Shown piece after piece: positions 43,824 through 55,283 of a stretch of 64,000 nt of DNA. The position numbers and the translations under genes are program-made. Below the pieces are notes generated by a model. The model had not been told where the DNA came from. It ran no database searches and worked only from the letters and a program-made list of their open reading frames with translations. How positions within the stretch are numbered: position 1 is the first letter of the stretch; each line of letters starts with the position of its first letter. Source of the stretch: Brassica napus (taxonomy: Eukaryota; Streptophyta; Magnoliopsida; Brassicales; Brassicaceae); contig NW_026014713.1 of the NCBI RefSeq assembly GCF_020379485.1, positions 310,001 through 374,000 of the forward strand. Direction: 5' to 3'.

Positions 43824-44416
43824 TATAAGTTTTAGAGAATCTGAGTTTGATATAAGGAAAGAAAGAGATTAGAAAGAGTCTAGAGGTTATTTAGGACGAG
43901 TTTAGCTAAGAGTTTAGTGTATGATCATGATTGAGAGCCTTTGAGTCTAAGAGATTGTTTTAGTGTCAAGAACTGTCTAATCTTTTATTAACAACATGAG
44001 TTACAATATATAGTGTGAGCATACAAGGGTTTTCGAAATCAAGAGAAGACTGAAGCATGTGAGGTCAATGTAGAAAGGATAAGCTCATTTGAACTAGCCA
44101 ATTAGCTTCTCCACATGCGCGGAGCATCTAGCATCTTGGACCGAGATGCTCTTGCCTTTCCAGCTGTTCCAGCCTGTCAAGGCGCGCTCTTCCTTATCCC
44201 TCAACGGTCTGATCCATCCAGGTAAGTTCCTTCCCTTCCCATAAGTTACCCCAAGTAACTTCTTTACTCTTGTCAAGGTTTTACCCATCTCCATGTGTAC
44301 GGATGGTACGGTCATGTACGGACAGTACGGACCTTACCCAAACCTTTCCAAGCTTCAACTCATCTCCTTAGTCTCAACTCCTCACTTGCTCCACATATAC
44401 TTGGCTCATCTCAACA
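43824..44416 (-). mobile_element. Element H 5' LTR
   Basis: 593 bp, TGTTGAGATGAGCCAAG to AACTTATA in sense, the same family as solo LTR s3 at 54619-55211. GTACGG motifs at about 44297-44332, inverted repeat GAGCATCT/AGATGCTC, AAAACCCTT (telo-box with last base changed) and TATATATTG. Confidence 0.9.
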
Positions 44417-44755
44417 CGGTCGATGTACGGCCTTGAGGTCCGTACACTCGCCCTATATCTGCACCTTCATCCAAACATCTTCTACGGTCGACCCATATAC
44501 CTTCTTGGATCTCCCTAGGCCGTACCATGGCCGTACTTGCCCTATCATGGCCGTACTGGCCCTATCTTTGCACCATACTTCCATCTTCTCTCTAACTTCT
44601 CCAAAGCCTTCACATGATCAGTCTAAGTCTTTCCTTGACTTATCTTCACAAGATAACTACTTCAGAACATCTCTGAAGCTTGATTGAACTCTTCTTGACA
44701 TCTTCTAGAGCTTGCCCTATTATTGTACAAGCTCCATCTTCTCTTCAGCTCAACA
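44417..44755 (-). mobile_element. Element B2 3' LTR, U3 part only
   Basis: 339 bp matching the equivalent part of the B2 5' LTR (from about 60392 to 60738). Contains CCGTAC/GTACGG motifs and several TGCCCTAT motifs. The rest was removed with the deletion that truncated H. Confidence 0.88.
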
Positions 44756-46160
44756 CTCCCCCTCAAGCTTGACTTTAGGAGATCCTAAGCCAAGCTTGGA
44801 ACTCTGAAGAGTCTCCCTCATTAAAAACCTTACAAGGAAAACCCATTGGGACAAAACCTTGCAAGGGAAAAAGAGTAGAGCTCTCCAAAGCCTAGGGATT
44901 GGCCAGTGATCTCTTGTGCCTTAGAACCAATGTGGTTGGACACAAGAAACTCTGGATCACGGCCTAATAGGTGCAGCAACACTTCACAGGTTTGCGCACA
45001 CTTCACACCTGAGCTTCACCTCTTCATGGAACCGGTTTGGGACTCCCCCTCTCAACAAGCTTCATAGCCTTCTTAGAAAGGCAAGGATGCGACCGGATCA
45101 TCTTTAAACATCAGTGAGGCTAAGCAAGACTTCAAACTATGCTTGCCCTCTTCATAGAACTGGTTTGGATCTCCCCCTCTCAACAGGTTTCACAGCCACC
45201 TTAGAGAAGCTAGGAAATGACCAGGAACATCTTTAGTGAGGCTCAAGCAATGGTACCTGATACATTATCCCAAAGGTGCATCAGTACCTATCAAGAACAA
45301 GAAAATGAATATCCTGCATCACACTTGATGCACACAATCCCATAATTCAATCATGATCATCTTAAGTATCTTTTCAAGCACAAGTAATGAATAAGATGAA
45401 TGACACAGATTGAAGAAAGAGTTTAAAAAGTCTAAGGGAACTTCCCTTGTGTTTTTGTGAGTTTCCTAACTCGGCCAATGCACCATCTTCATGGCATCAT
45501 CAACTTCTTGGAAAGGCAGAATGGATTCATCAGCTTCTCCTCAATCACCTCTCATTGAAACCGCATTGATGGAGAGCCTTCTTCCTCACTCGCCAAGACT
45601 GCTCTGAACAGCCTCTTACCTAGACACGCCACTGACTTGGTCCGGTTGATGATCCTTTGTAGAAGCCTTTGCAAAGACTTGTTACTGACCATGGATCATA
45701 TGCATTAAGACTCCCCCTCAAGCTTAGAACCGAGACTATAAGGAGCTAAGCTTGTGATGATCCTATGCATCTCCATGGTCTAATAACTATCATCTTTCAT
45801 GATAGCTTTCTTCTTGTGAGTTTACTCTCTTCCTTAACCAGGAACTAGGGTGTTTGAATCACCATGGAGAGTCTCACAAGACACACCTCTCATTGCATAA
45901 TGACCCATGCTACACTTCCTGTAGACTAAGGACTAGATATGTCCAATGGTATTATGCAATGGCCATCTCTCATTGTATATTCAATCACACTACACTTCCT
46001 GTAGATTATGGACTAACATGTCCTAGTGATGATATGCAATGGCGCAAGACCCTTGTCTTTACATTCTTGGTTGTTGGCGAGTTACATGTATCACATTTCC
46101 TTGTGTACCTAACACCACCACAACTCAATGCAAGATCAGATCATCCCATTGGGATCAAAC
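44756..46160 (-). mobile_element. Element B2 internal region, 3' part
   Basis: Polypurine tract 44756-44763. Hairpin arms CAAGCTTG (44764-44771) and CAAGCTTG (44791-44798). Second stem-loop CCTTACAAGG (44828-44837) with CCTTGCAAGG (44857-44866) around CCCATTGGG; arm sequences differ from the copia elements yet still pair. A second purine run with a CAAGCTTAG/CTAAGCTTG hairpin lies near 45715-45755. A degenerate direct repeat of about 78 bp occupies 45886-46042. No coding motif. The last five bases CAAAC are the target site of J. Confidence 0.78.
45886..46042. repeat. Degenerate 78-bp tandem duplication in B2
   Basis: Two copies, about 45886-45963 and 45964-46042, each running from TCTCATTG through CTACACTTCCTGTAGA to ATGCAATGG, with scattered substitutions. 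Function unknown. Confidence 0.7.
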
Positions 46161-46760
46161 TGATAGTTTTAATGATGTTAAGAGTAGTCTGAGTGTTTAG
46201 AGAAGATTAGAATGAGTTTAGAAAAGATTAAAGTCTGAAATAAGATTTGGAGTCTAGAGAGAGTTTTAGAGAGACTAAGAGAGACTCATAACTTGCTTGA
46301 TTGTATTAATGAGAGTGTTTACAACTTTATAAGAGAAGAGACTAGGGTTTTCGTAGCTAAGAGGATAAGGTAAGCATGTGGAGTCAATGGCCATTTCAAA
46401 CTCGTCCAATGAGGTGAGCCGCGCGTGTGAGCCTTCATTAGCTGGCTCATACCTTTTGCTTTTCCGTGTCCAGCTGTGCCAGCCTGTCCAAGACTCTCCC
46501 TTATCCTTTCCAACGGTCTGATCCATCCACAAATGCCAAGGTAACTTCTCCTCTTTACTTAAGTAACTCGGATAACTTATGGTGAGGTTTGGTTGAGCTT
46601 TGGTCGATCCTATCTTGTACGGCCTGTCCTGTCATGTACGGCCATGTACGGCCTTGTACGGACAGGCTGATCCCAAAGCTCCCAAACCTTCCTATCCTTC
46701 CTTTCTTCATTCTACTCAACCCTCATCTCCATTCTTCACTTGACACTCTTCATCTCAACA
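46161..46760 (-). mobile_element. Element J 3' LTR
   Basis: 600 bp, TGTTGAGATGAAG to AACTATCA in sense. GTACGG motifs at about 46617-46660; telo-box-like CTAGGGTTTT next to TTATAA. Confidence 0.93.
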
Positions 46761-46900
46761 CTCCCCCTCAAGCTTAGCTTTGTGAAAGACTAAGCTTGGA
46801 CAGCCATGAGATCTTCCTCATTAAAAACCTCACTAAGGAAAACCCATTGGGACAAAACCTTAATGAGGGAAAAAGAGTAAAGATCTCATGACTAAGGGGA
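46761..46900 (-). promoter_or_regulatory. Element J 3' signals: polypurine tract and two stem-loops
   Basis: Polypurine tract 46761-46768. Hairpin CAAGCTTAG (46769-46777) with CTAAGCTTG (46790-46798). Second hairpin CCTCACTAAGG (46828-46838) with CCTTAATGAGG (46858-46868) around CCCATTGGG; a T/A pair and the AAGG/CCTT end distinguish it from D while pairing is kept. Confidence 0.8.
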
Positions 46901-49900
46901 TCAGCTGCTTCTCTTCCCAAGATCAATGAGGCCCAATCTGATATGAATGGACTCCATTGTCTTTTGCCTTGCAGCCTTGGTGAATACATCAGCCAACTGA
47001 TCTTCACTCCTAGTATAACATGGCAAGATGACTCCTAGGACAATCATCTGCCTCACCTTGTGGCAATCAACCTCAATGTGCTTTGTTCTCTCATGGAACA
47101 CCGAGTTGGAGGCTATGTGAATGGCGGCCTGGTTGTCACAATGCATTGTCATTGGAGTGTCTTGTGCTATCTCCAAATGCTTCAAGATGCCCTTGATCCA
47201 AACTAGCTCGTTTGTAAGCTTCAGCATGGCTCTATATTCAGCTTCTGCACTAGAGCATGACACCACCTTCTGTTTCTTACTCTTCCAAGTCACCAAGTTG
47301 CCTCCAATGAATGTGCAATAGCCGGTTGTTGATCTTCTGTCAGCTCTATCACCTGCCCAATCAGCATCACAATAGCCCACCACTTCTGTGCTTCCATTGC
47401 ACCCCATCCATACACCTTGATCCGGCGAGCCATTTAGATACATCAGCAACCTCTCCACCATACGCCAATGATGTTCCTTGGGAAGCTGCATGTGTTGACT
47501 CACCTGATTCACAGCAAAGCATATATCAGGTCTTGTGATGGTTAGATAAATCAATTTTCCAACAAGTTTTCTATAGAGTTTAGGATCATGAAATGGCTTG
47601 CTGTCTTCAATCTCCCCCTCTCTTGGTACTTTGTAGCCATCCTCCATTGGCATCCTTGCTGTCTTGCCTCCATAAGCACCTGCATCTTTCAAAAGATCAA
47701 GTGTATACTTCCTTTGGGACATGAACAAACCTTCCTTGGATCTACAAATCTCAATTCCAAGAAAGTATTTCATTTCTCCCAAGTCTTTTATTTCAAACAT
47801 AGACTTTAGAAACTCCTTGGTTGCTTTGATACCTTCTTTATCACTTCCTGTGATAATGATATCATCCACATACACAAGGAGAGCAACCATACCTGAGGGT
47901 GTAGTAAGGGTAAAGAGAGTATGGTCCAATTCTGACTTCCTAAAGCCTCGGCCATTCAGAGTTGTGCTCAGCTTGTTGTACCATGCTCTTGGTGATTGCT
48001 TCAGCCCATAGATAGCCTTCTTTAACCTCAGTACATTCCCTCTCTTCACTAGATGTTCAAGACCTGGTGGAGGATACATATAGACTTCATCCTCAAGTTC
48101 TCCTTGTAGAAATGCATTCTTCACATCCATTTGCCACAATCCCCATCCAAGGTTCACAGCCAAGCTTAAAACAATTCTAATTGTGTGTAGCTTGGCTACT
48201 GGTGCAAATGTCTCAATGTAATCCTCTCCATATGTCTGAGTAAACCCTCTTGCTACTAGTCTAGTTTTCTTCCTCTCAATCGACCCATCAGCCTTGTACT
48301 TGATTGTAAAGATCCATCTACTAGACACTGCCTTCTTCCCTTTTGGTAGTTCACTCTCATACCATGTATCATTCTTTATCATAGCTCCTGCCTCAGCTCC
48401 TACTGATTCCTTCCACTCCTTATCCTCCATTGCCTCTTCATAGCTTCTTGGAATGTGATTCTCATTCAAGTTTACCATAAATGCACAATGTGCTTCTGGA
48501 TATTGACTGAAAGAACACACGGCCTGAGTAGGATGCTCCACAGCTTGGGCATTGTAGTACACTCTCGTGTTTACCCAACTGGAAGGGTCCTTTCTCAGCC
48601 TTGTACTTCTTCTTAACATTGGCCCTTCTTGTGCCATCTCTTGTTCTTCTTCTTGTGACAACATTTCGGATCTTTCTTCTCCTAGCTGACTTGCTTCAGC
48701 TCCCTCTTCCCTTAGCTGATCATTAGCTTCTTCTTGTTGATCATCTGATTCCACAGCTTGATCATGAGAGCCAGAACTCTCTTCTCTACTTGTTTCTTCA
48801 CGCTCAAGGTTTGGAGTTCTTGTTTCATTCCCCCCTTCATGCTCAAGGTTGGAAGTCTGATGATCCGGTGCTGGAGTTGTGCTTCTCCCCCCCTGATGTC
48901 CTTGATTCATGTTGATTCCAAGCCCTTCTAGGATCAACCTCAAGGTTTCAGCTCTATCAGATGTAAGATCCTTCAAATCTTCTTGAATCTGCTCTTCATA
49001 ATATCCTTTTTCTTCAACAAACTTTACTTCTCTAGATACTAACACTCTCCTTGTGTTAGGATCATAGCACTTGTATCCTTTCTGACTTGATGAGTATCCA
49101 ATGAACATTGCCTTTGAACTCTTAGCTTCTAGCTTGTTTCTTATCTCTCCAGGCACCATCACAAAACACAAACATCCAAAGATCTTCATATGCTCGAGTG
49201 AAGGTTTGTACTGATTCAATACCTCAAATGGTGATTGTCCTTGAAGGATCAGAGTTGGTGTCCTGTTGATGAGATAACAAGCCGTAGCAACTGCATCACT
49301 CCAAAACTTCTTAGGCACATTGGATTGAAACATCATGGACCTGGCTACTTCCATCAAGTGCCTGTTCTTCCTTTCAGCCACACCATTCTGTTGTGGTGTA
49401 TAGGGACAGCTTGTCTGATGAAGTATTCCATGTTGAGATAGATGTAGCTTGAATGCTTGTCCCGTGTACTCTCCTCCATTATCTGACCTAAAAATTTTTA
49501 TCTTGGCATTGTAATGGTTAGTCACATAGGCTTGAAAGTTTTTAAATGCATCAAGTACCCTATCTTTGGTTGGAATTAAAGTTAACCAGGTGTATTTGGA
49601 TTTTTCATCAATGAAAGTTACATAGTACTTATGATTGTCTCTAGAAAGGCAAGGTGCAGTCCAAACATCAGAATGAATAAGATCAAAACATTTTTCATAA
49701 ACAGTAGTAGACTTGGTAAAGACAGTTCTACAATGCTTGCCTAAGATGCAAGCTTCACACTCATTATTCTCAAAGGAAACACCTGGCAACATCAGTTTTA
49801 AAGCCTTATTATGAGGGTGTCCTAATCTAGCATGCCACAATGCATTTTTACTTAAACTAGAACCAGAAACAGAAGTAAACGAGCAGCTATAACTAGAAAC

Positions 49901-51472
49901 AGGAGCAAGATCTTTGAGCAAATACAATTCTCCTTTAGTCACTCCCTTTCCAATCATCTTGCTGCTTTTAATATCCTGAAACTTCACATCATTAGGACTG
50001 AATATGACATTGCATTGCAAATCAGTAGCACATTTCTTAACAGATAACAAGTTTGAAGTAAATTCAGGCATATAAAAGGCTTTAGTCTCCTTACCAAACA
50101 GTTTAAGACTTCCTATTCCTCTAATAGGTATCTTATCTCCATTAGCTATCATCACATTACCATTCATTGGTACAATGTCTTTAATTAAACTAGTGTCACT
50201 TATCATATGATGAGATGCACCAGAATCAACTACTAAAGGCTTAATGGTATGTGAACTAGCAATATGAGCAAGGATACTAGATGGTTTGAATACATGATCA
50301 TTCCTAGCAAAACTAGCCGTTCTAGATTGGTTTAACATCTCAATCACACTTTCATGCATCCTATCAGTTCTAGTTAGATTCTCATCATTCTCTATAGCCC
50401 TAGCACCAAAGGAATAAGCAAATGTGTTACCATGCTCTTTAAAGAGCTTGATGAGAGCATCCAGGTCGGATCTCCTTAGATACTCTTGATCATAGTTCCC
50501 ACGGTTGCTTGGGGCTCCAGTGTAGGCTACAAGAGACTTCCCATCACCTCCTTCACGCCCATCTATCTCCTTTCCTTTGCTTGGACCAGCTCCACTCGTT
50601 CCATCTGATACATTAGCCCTTGCCTCACGGTCCTTCATGAACTTTGCCGGTTTGAGATGTGGGTGAAGGATCCAGCATTGACTCTTCTTGTGGCCATGCT
50701 TCTTGCAGTGATCACAGTTCCCATTGAACCTCCTCTCCTCATACTTCCCATGCGCAGCAGCCTTATTTGCTTGTGTAGCTTCATTCCCTTCCTCTTGAGT
50801 CGCTTGGCTTGCAAGGGAAAGGTCTCCTTTCTTGGCAAACAACCCAATGGAGCCTTGCTCCTTCTGAATCCGCGCACACACATCCTCAAGGTCAGGTAGA
50901 GTGTCTTCTCTAAGCAGGTGCTGGATGAGACCATTATACGCCGGGTTGAGGGTGAGAAGTAGGCCAAAGACCTTGTCTTGCTCTCTTCTCTTGTTGAGCT
51001 CATCTGCATCTGTAGTGCTTGGCCTTAACATCTCCATCTCGGACCATAGTGATCTGAATCTCCCAAGGTGTTTAGTGAACTCCATATCCTCTTGGACCAG
51101 GTTGTTAATCGCTTGCTTCACCTCAAACACCCTGCTCAAGTTTGATGTATTCCCATACACCTTCTTCAGTGTGTCCCACAGTTCCTTAGCAGACTCACAG
51201 TAGCTGTAGGCATCTAAGATTGCTGGCTCAAGGGATGCGTGAAGCACTGACATCACCAGCATGTCCTCTTGATACCACTTCTCAGCCGCGTTGCTTGCAG
51301 CCTCACCATCATCCTCTCCTTGAGTGATGAGTTTTGGAGCTTCTCCGGGGTTGATATGCTTCCACAACCCCTTGCTTCCCACCGTGGTTCTCACCATCCT
51401 TGACCATACCAAGTAGTTGTTTCCCTTGAAACACACGGCTACCTTCATGTTCATGTTCATCCCACTCTCCAT
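46901..51472 (-). CDS. gag-pol: Element J Gag-Pol polyprotein, intact
   Basis: 1,523 residues, 33 longer than D, mostly in the linkers. Gag core: NYLVWSRMV at 19-27. CCHC knuckle C253, C256, H261, C266. Protease D416 in VVDSGASHHM. Zinc region HARLGHPH and CEACILGKHC. Integrase D602, D664, E700, with 35 residues between the last two. Acidic, Glu-rich linker before LRRSTRLRKD. Reverse transcriptase YVDD near 1200. RNase H CDADWAGD, SSAEAEYRAM, HCDNQAAIH. The start MESGMNMNMK is the first ATG of the frame and matches element C. The polyprotein would be cut by its own protease; reverse transcription and integration follow the usual Ty1/copia pathway (family knowledge). No lesion seen. Confidence 0.97.
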   Translation of the reverse strand: MESGMNMNMKVAVCFKGNNYLVWSRMVRTTVGSKGLWKHINPGEAPKLITQGEDDGEAASNAAEKWYQEDMLVMSVLHASLEPAILDAYSYCESAKELWDTLKKVYGNTSNLSRVFEVKQAINNLVQEDMEFTKHLGRFRSLWSEMEMLRPSTTDADELNKRREQDKVFGLLLTLNPAYNGLIQHLLREDTLPDLEDVCARIQKEQGSIGLFAKKGDLSLASQATQEEGNEATQANKAAAHGKYEERRFNGNCDHCKKHGHKKSQCWILHPHLKPAKFMKDREARANVSDGTSGAGPSKGKEIDGREGGDGKSLVAYTGAPSNRGNYDQEYLRRSDLDALIKLFKEHGNTFAYSFGARAIENDENLTRTDRMHESVIEMLNQSRTASFARNDHVFKPSSILAHIASSHTIKPLVVDSGASHHMISDTSLIKDIVPMNGNVMIANGDKIPIRGIGSLKLFGKETKAFYMPEFTSNLLSVKKCATDLQCNVIFSPNDVKFQDIKSSKMIGKGVTKGELYLLKDLAPVSSYSCSFTSVSGSSLSKNALWHARLGHPHNKALKLMLPGVSFENNECEACILGKHCRTVFTKSTTVYEKCFDLIHSDVWTAPCLSRDNHKYYVTFIDEKSKYTWLTLIPTKDRVLDAFKNFQAYVTNHYNAKIKIFRSDNGGEYTGQAFKLHLSQHGILHQTSCPYTPQQNGVAERKNRHLMEVARSMMFQSNVPKKFWSDAVATACYLINRTPTLILQGQSPFEVLNQYKPSLEHMKIFGCLCFVMVPGEIRNKLEAKSSKAMFIGYSSSQKGYKCYDPNTRRVLVSREVKFVEEKGYYEEQIQEDLKDLTSDRAETLRLILEGLGINMNQGHQGGRSTTPAPDHQTSNLEHEGGNETRTPNLEREETSREESSGSHDQAVESDDQQEEANDQLREEGAEASQLGEERSEMLSQEEEQEMAQEGPMLRRSTRLRKDPSSWVNTRVYYNAQAVEHPTQAVCSFSQYPEAHCAFMVNLNENHIPRSYEEAMEDKEWKESVGAEAGAMIKNDTWYESELPKGKKAVSSRWIFTIKYKADGSIERKKTRLVARGFTQTYGEDYIETFAPVAKLHTIRIVLSLAVNLGWGLWQMDVKNAFLQGELEDEVYMYPPPGLEHLVKRGNVLRLKKAIYGLKQSPRAWYNKLSTTLNGRGFRKSELDHTLFTLTTPSGMVALLVYVDDIIITGSDKEGIKATKEFLKSMFEIKDLGEMKYFLGIEICRSKEGLFMSQRKYTLDLLKDAGAYGGKTARMPMEDGYKVPREGEIEDSKPFHDPKLYRKLVGKLIYLTITRPDICFAVNQVSQHMQLPKEHHWRMVERLLMYLNGSPDQGVWMGCNGSTEVVGYCDADWAGDRADRRSTTGYCTFIGGNLVTWKSKKQKVVSCSSAEAEYRAMLKLTNELVWIKGILKHLEIAQDTPMTMHCDNQAAIHIASNSVFHERTKHIEVDCHKVRQMIVLGVILPCYTRSEDQLADVFTKAARQKTMESIHIRLGLIDLGKRSS

Positions 51473-51720
51473 GTTGAATGATGAACTCTCTAAGCTTCAG
51501 GAACTCTATCTTGAGTTGAATGACTTGTAGAAACCCTCACAGCCTCGATCTTCAACCCACGCAGCTTCAGACAACACACCACAACTAGTCTTGAACTTGA
51601 AAAGTACCCGGAACCTCTCAAACACCCAAGAACACACAAGAGTTTCTTCAAAGCTTCAAACTTGTAACTTCAAAGAATCTCACACGACCTCAGGCTCTCA
51701 CTAACCTGGCTCTGATACCA
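51473..51720 (-). promoter_or_regulatory. Element J primer-binding site and leader
   Basis: Primer-binding site at 51703-51720 (minus strand), followed by CCAGGTT/AGCCTGAGG-type pairing with one G-U pair. The remaining leader of about 230 bp shows nothing recognisable. Confidence 0.87.
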
Positions 51721-52321
51721 TGATAGTTTTAATGATGTTAAGAGTAATCTGAGTGTTTAGAGAAGATTAGAATGAGTTTAGAAAAGATTAAAGTCTGAAA
51801 TAAGATTTGGAGTCTAGAGAGAGTTTTAGAGAGACTAAGAGAGACTCATAACTTGCTTGATTGTATTAATGAGAGTGTTTACAACTTTATAAGAGAAGAG
51901 ACTAGGGTTTTCGTAGCTAAGAGGATAAGGTAAGCATGTGGAGTCAATGGCCATTTCAAACTCGTCCAATGAGGTGAGCCGCGCGTGTGAGCCTTCATTA
52001 GCTGGCTCATACCTTTTGCTTTTCCGTGTCCAGCTGTGCCAGCCTGTCCAAGACTCTCCCTTATCCTTTCCAACGGTCTGATCCATCCACAAATGCCAAG
52101 GTAACTTCTCCTCTTTACTTAAGTAACTCGGATAACTTATGGTGAGGTTTGGTTGAGCTTTGGTCGATCCTATCTTGTACGGCCTGTCCTGTCATGTACG
52201 GCCATGTACGGCCTTGTACGGACAGGCTGATCCCAAAGCTCCCAAACCTTCCTATCCTTCCTCTTCTTCATTCTACTCAACCCTCATCTCCATTCTTCAC
52301 TTGACACTCTTCATCTCAACA
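51721..52321 (-). mobile_element. Element J 5' LTR with promoter
   Basis: 601 bp. Sense order: GTACGG motifs, TCCACATGCTTA element, telo-box-like AAAACCCTA (plus-strand TAGGGTTTT at 51903-51911) and TTATAA (51887-51892). Confidence 0.93.
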
Positions 52322-54618
52322 CAAACCAAGATTATCCATCCTGTTTGATCACCAATGCCACAATAATATGATACTTGAAACAAGCTAGACAATCAAGACA
52401 ATCAAGTAAAGACAATCAATTCAGTTTTTTTTTTTTTTAAATGCAACAATAGATGAATGCATTAGGTTACATACTCACTATATGAATGAAATAGATTCAA
52501 CCCAAAATGAAACACAAGCCTAGATGATACTTATGCAATCAAGGCAACAAGAGTGACTCAATTCATGCTTATGCTCACTAGTTTTATCAAAGTCAATGAT
52601 TCAAATAGCTTAGACATACTTCTAAATGCTTATAAGACATCACTGATGGATTTAACTATGGCATAGCAACAATCAGAACTGGACTAAGTCAAGACAAGCA
52701 GATTTCAATCTCTAACAATGACAATGCAAGTTCTAGACACTACATTGACATCCTAGGTTATTATGATTATTAAGTTCTCTAAATGCAATGCAAGCTTACA
52801 TCAGTACATTTGCAATTTAGGCTCATTTTTTAAATGCATTACTACCTAAATGCACAATCTTAAAGCATTAGCTATGAATGCAACAGGTTCAATCCATGAT
52901 TAATATTAAAGCTATCCACAACAGTTTCAATCAGACCCAATGATGCAAGCAACTTAGACAATTTCTAATTGATGCAAGACTTTCATTGATGGATTAAACA
53001 TAGGCAATAGCATCAGATAACACTAGGATTGAACTTAGACAGTATGAGATATGCTTATGTATGCAAAATAACTTATTAATCATGATGCAAGTAGCAGAGA
53101 CATTCTACCCAATTCTACAACACATTCATGATGATTCAAGTTTATGACCACACCCAAGACAATGCACTAAACAGACCGTGAGATTCTGGGACTCTAGACA
53201 TTACTTATTATCAATAAGACAATGCAGCAGCAACACAATTTTAGTGCAATTAGCCTAGACATTCTACTCGAAGCTATAAACTCTTAATGGAATTTAGGGA
53301 AAGCACATAGTATAGTCAGGAGATAAACCTATCAAGACATATTAAGATAGATGAGATTAGGTTTACTCCCTTGGTTAAGATGATGAGGAGTGGTTCTCAA
53401 CGTTACCACTTGAATCCTTACTTCTTCTTCTTCTCTTATTGCAATCACCCTTCTGAATTCACCACCATGATGGAATGCTTGTGGATGCTTCAGCTACTTC
53501 TTCAATCACCTCACAATAGAAGCCGCCTTGATAGAGTAGCCTTCTTCTTCACACAGCCAAGAGTGCTCTGTCTTAGTTTGAGCACCCTCTTGAATAGGCA
53601 CACCACTGCCTAGACCCGGTTGGCTTCTTCTTCTGGTACTTGCAATGTTGAGAAGAAGAACACCAGTGAGTTTTACAACCATCTGTGCTTCTCCCTTCTT
53701 GTAACACCTCTCCATTGTACACACAATGGGCATCATTCTTTCTCTTTCAACTCGGATTTGATGATGAACTAGGAACACCTTTGTTGAACCTGAAACATCA
53801 CTCAAACTCTAGCAAAGATAAGACACAATTGCATTGGGATCAATCCTTGACTTCATCAAGTTTGATCACCAATGTCTCAAGCTTTATAGCATTAGATAGA
53901 ATCAAGACAATGTCAAGTTCTTATCTATGCAAGCAACCATTCTCTAAATACTAAGCAAGACCTTATCAGATTCAAGTCAAAGTATTTAGGCAATTTTAAC
54001 CATTCCTTAATATGCAACTTAGACTTTAATCTAAATGCAACAATAAACAGGGGCAGTATGCATTAATCTTACTCAGTTTCTAACTCATGAAGGCAAGCAT
54101 GATTAGATAATATAATCTATCATCTTAACAAGACATTTTTATTTAGAACTGACATTAAGCATTTAACCATTTTCAATAGTATTGATGTCAAATCTTGATT
54201 AATAACTTATCAAGTTTGATTCCTACTATCACAAGCAATGCAACAGATAGACACAAGGCATTATCAAGTTTTATTCTTTGCAAGCTAACTCTCTAAGTAC
54301 AAGCAGGATCCTAACAGATTCAAGACAAGTTACTTAGGCATTCTTAAGAGCTTCTTTACTCAGTACTTAGACATGAATCTAATACTTCAATGTAAGACAG
54401 CCACAAGACTATATGCAACGGCTTTAAATTCGGTTTCACTTCATGTATGCAAGCAGATTTAATTAATAACAACAAGCATCACTATGAACCGGAGCTAAGC
54501 ATACTAAACCATTTCAATACCTAAACGAGACTTTTAAAGTATCCTGGGACAGATTCTAAAGCAACTTCATTTTAGCAATCACACAATATGATGTAAAACA
54601 GAATCCGCAGGACTTAAC
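52322..54618 (-). mobile_element. Element B2 internal region, middle part, non-coding
   Basis: A-rich on the plus strand, T-rich in sense, with a run of T at about 52425-52438. Several degenerate repeats: segments around 53850-54000 and 54205-54350 align as two copies of a unit of about 365 bp (CAAGTTTGAT, TGCAAGC, ATTCTCTAA or AACTCTCTAA, CAGATTCAAG). An intron-like 3' splice site (TTTCAG in sense) is at 53790. The segment 53371-53790 matches B1 at about 37945-38330. No protein motif found. Confidence 0.7.
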
Positions 54619-55283
54619 TGTTGAGATGAGCCAAGTATATGTGGAGCAAGTGAGGAGTTGAGACTAAGGAGATGAGTTGAAGCTTGGAAAGGTTTGGGTA
54701 AGGTCCGTACTGTCCGTACATGACCGTACCATCCGTACACATGGAGATGGGTAAAACCTTGACAAGAGTAAAGAAGTTATTTGGGGTAACTTATGGGAAG
54801 GGAAGGAACTTACCTGGATGGATCAGACCGTTGAGGGATAAGGAAGAGCGCGCCTTGACAGGCTGGAACAGCTGGAAAGGCAAGAGCATCTCGGTCCAAG
54901 ATGCTAGATGCTCCGCGCATGTGGAGAAGCTAATTGGCTAGTTCAAATGAGCTTATCCTTTCTACATTGACCTCACATGCTTCAGTCTTCTCTTGATTTC
55001 GAAAACCCTTGTATGCTCACACTATATATTGTAACTCATGTTGTTAATAAAAGATTAGACAGTTCTTGACACTAAAACAATCTCTTAGACTCAAAGGCTC
55101 TCAATCATGATCATACACTAAACTCTTAGCTAAACTCGTCCTAAATAACCTCTAGACTCTTTCTAATCTCTTTCTTTCCTTATATCAAACTCAGATTCTC
55201 TAAAACTTATATTAACCACACCACACAACACAACCATAACATAAATACACAAGCTTTAAACAAGGGAAGGAGGTTTAGCTTAC
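53790..55283 (-). other. Putative intron in B2, holding solo LTR s3
   Basis: In sense, TTCCTTGGTT then GTAAGC at 55283, and GATGTTTCAG then GTTC at 53790. Without s3 and one target-site copy it is about 896 bp, close to the 916 bp of B1. Splicing is inference. Confidence 0.48.
54619..55211 (+). mobile_element. Solo LTR s3 (element H family)
   Basis: 593 bp with target-site duplication TTAAC at 54614-54618 and 55212-55216. Same length and near-identical sequence to the H 5' LTR (43824-44416), in opposite orientation. Carries GTACGG/CCGTAC motifs at about 54704-54741, GAGCATCT/AGATGCTC-type arms and the TATA run. Confidence 0.95.

Larger units (their letters stand above)
42194..44416 (-). mobile_element. 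Element H, truncated Ty1/copia retrotransposon
   Basis: Only the 5' part remains: 5' LTR 43824-44416, leader, Gag, protease and the first integrase-side residues, cut off at 42194. It inserted into the LTR of B2; the right flank is CGGTC. The left flank was lost together with the rest of H and the outer part of the B2 LTR. The primer-binding site has one mismatch to the tRNA (AGCTCTG on the plus strand where others have GGCTCTG). Confidence 0.88.
46161..52321 (-). mobile_element. Element J, complete and young Ty1/copia retrotransposon
   Basis: 6,161 bp with target-site duplication CAAAC at 46156-46160 and 52322-52326. LTRs 46161-46760 and 51721-52321 differ, by eye, at one substitution (GTAGTC versus GTAATC) and one 1-bp indel (CCTTTC versus CCTCTTC). 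Primer-binding site, polypurine tract and an open 1,523-codon frame are present. With D it is the best candidate for a currently mobile element. Confidence 0.96.
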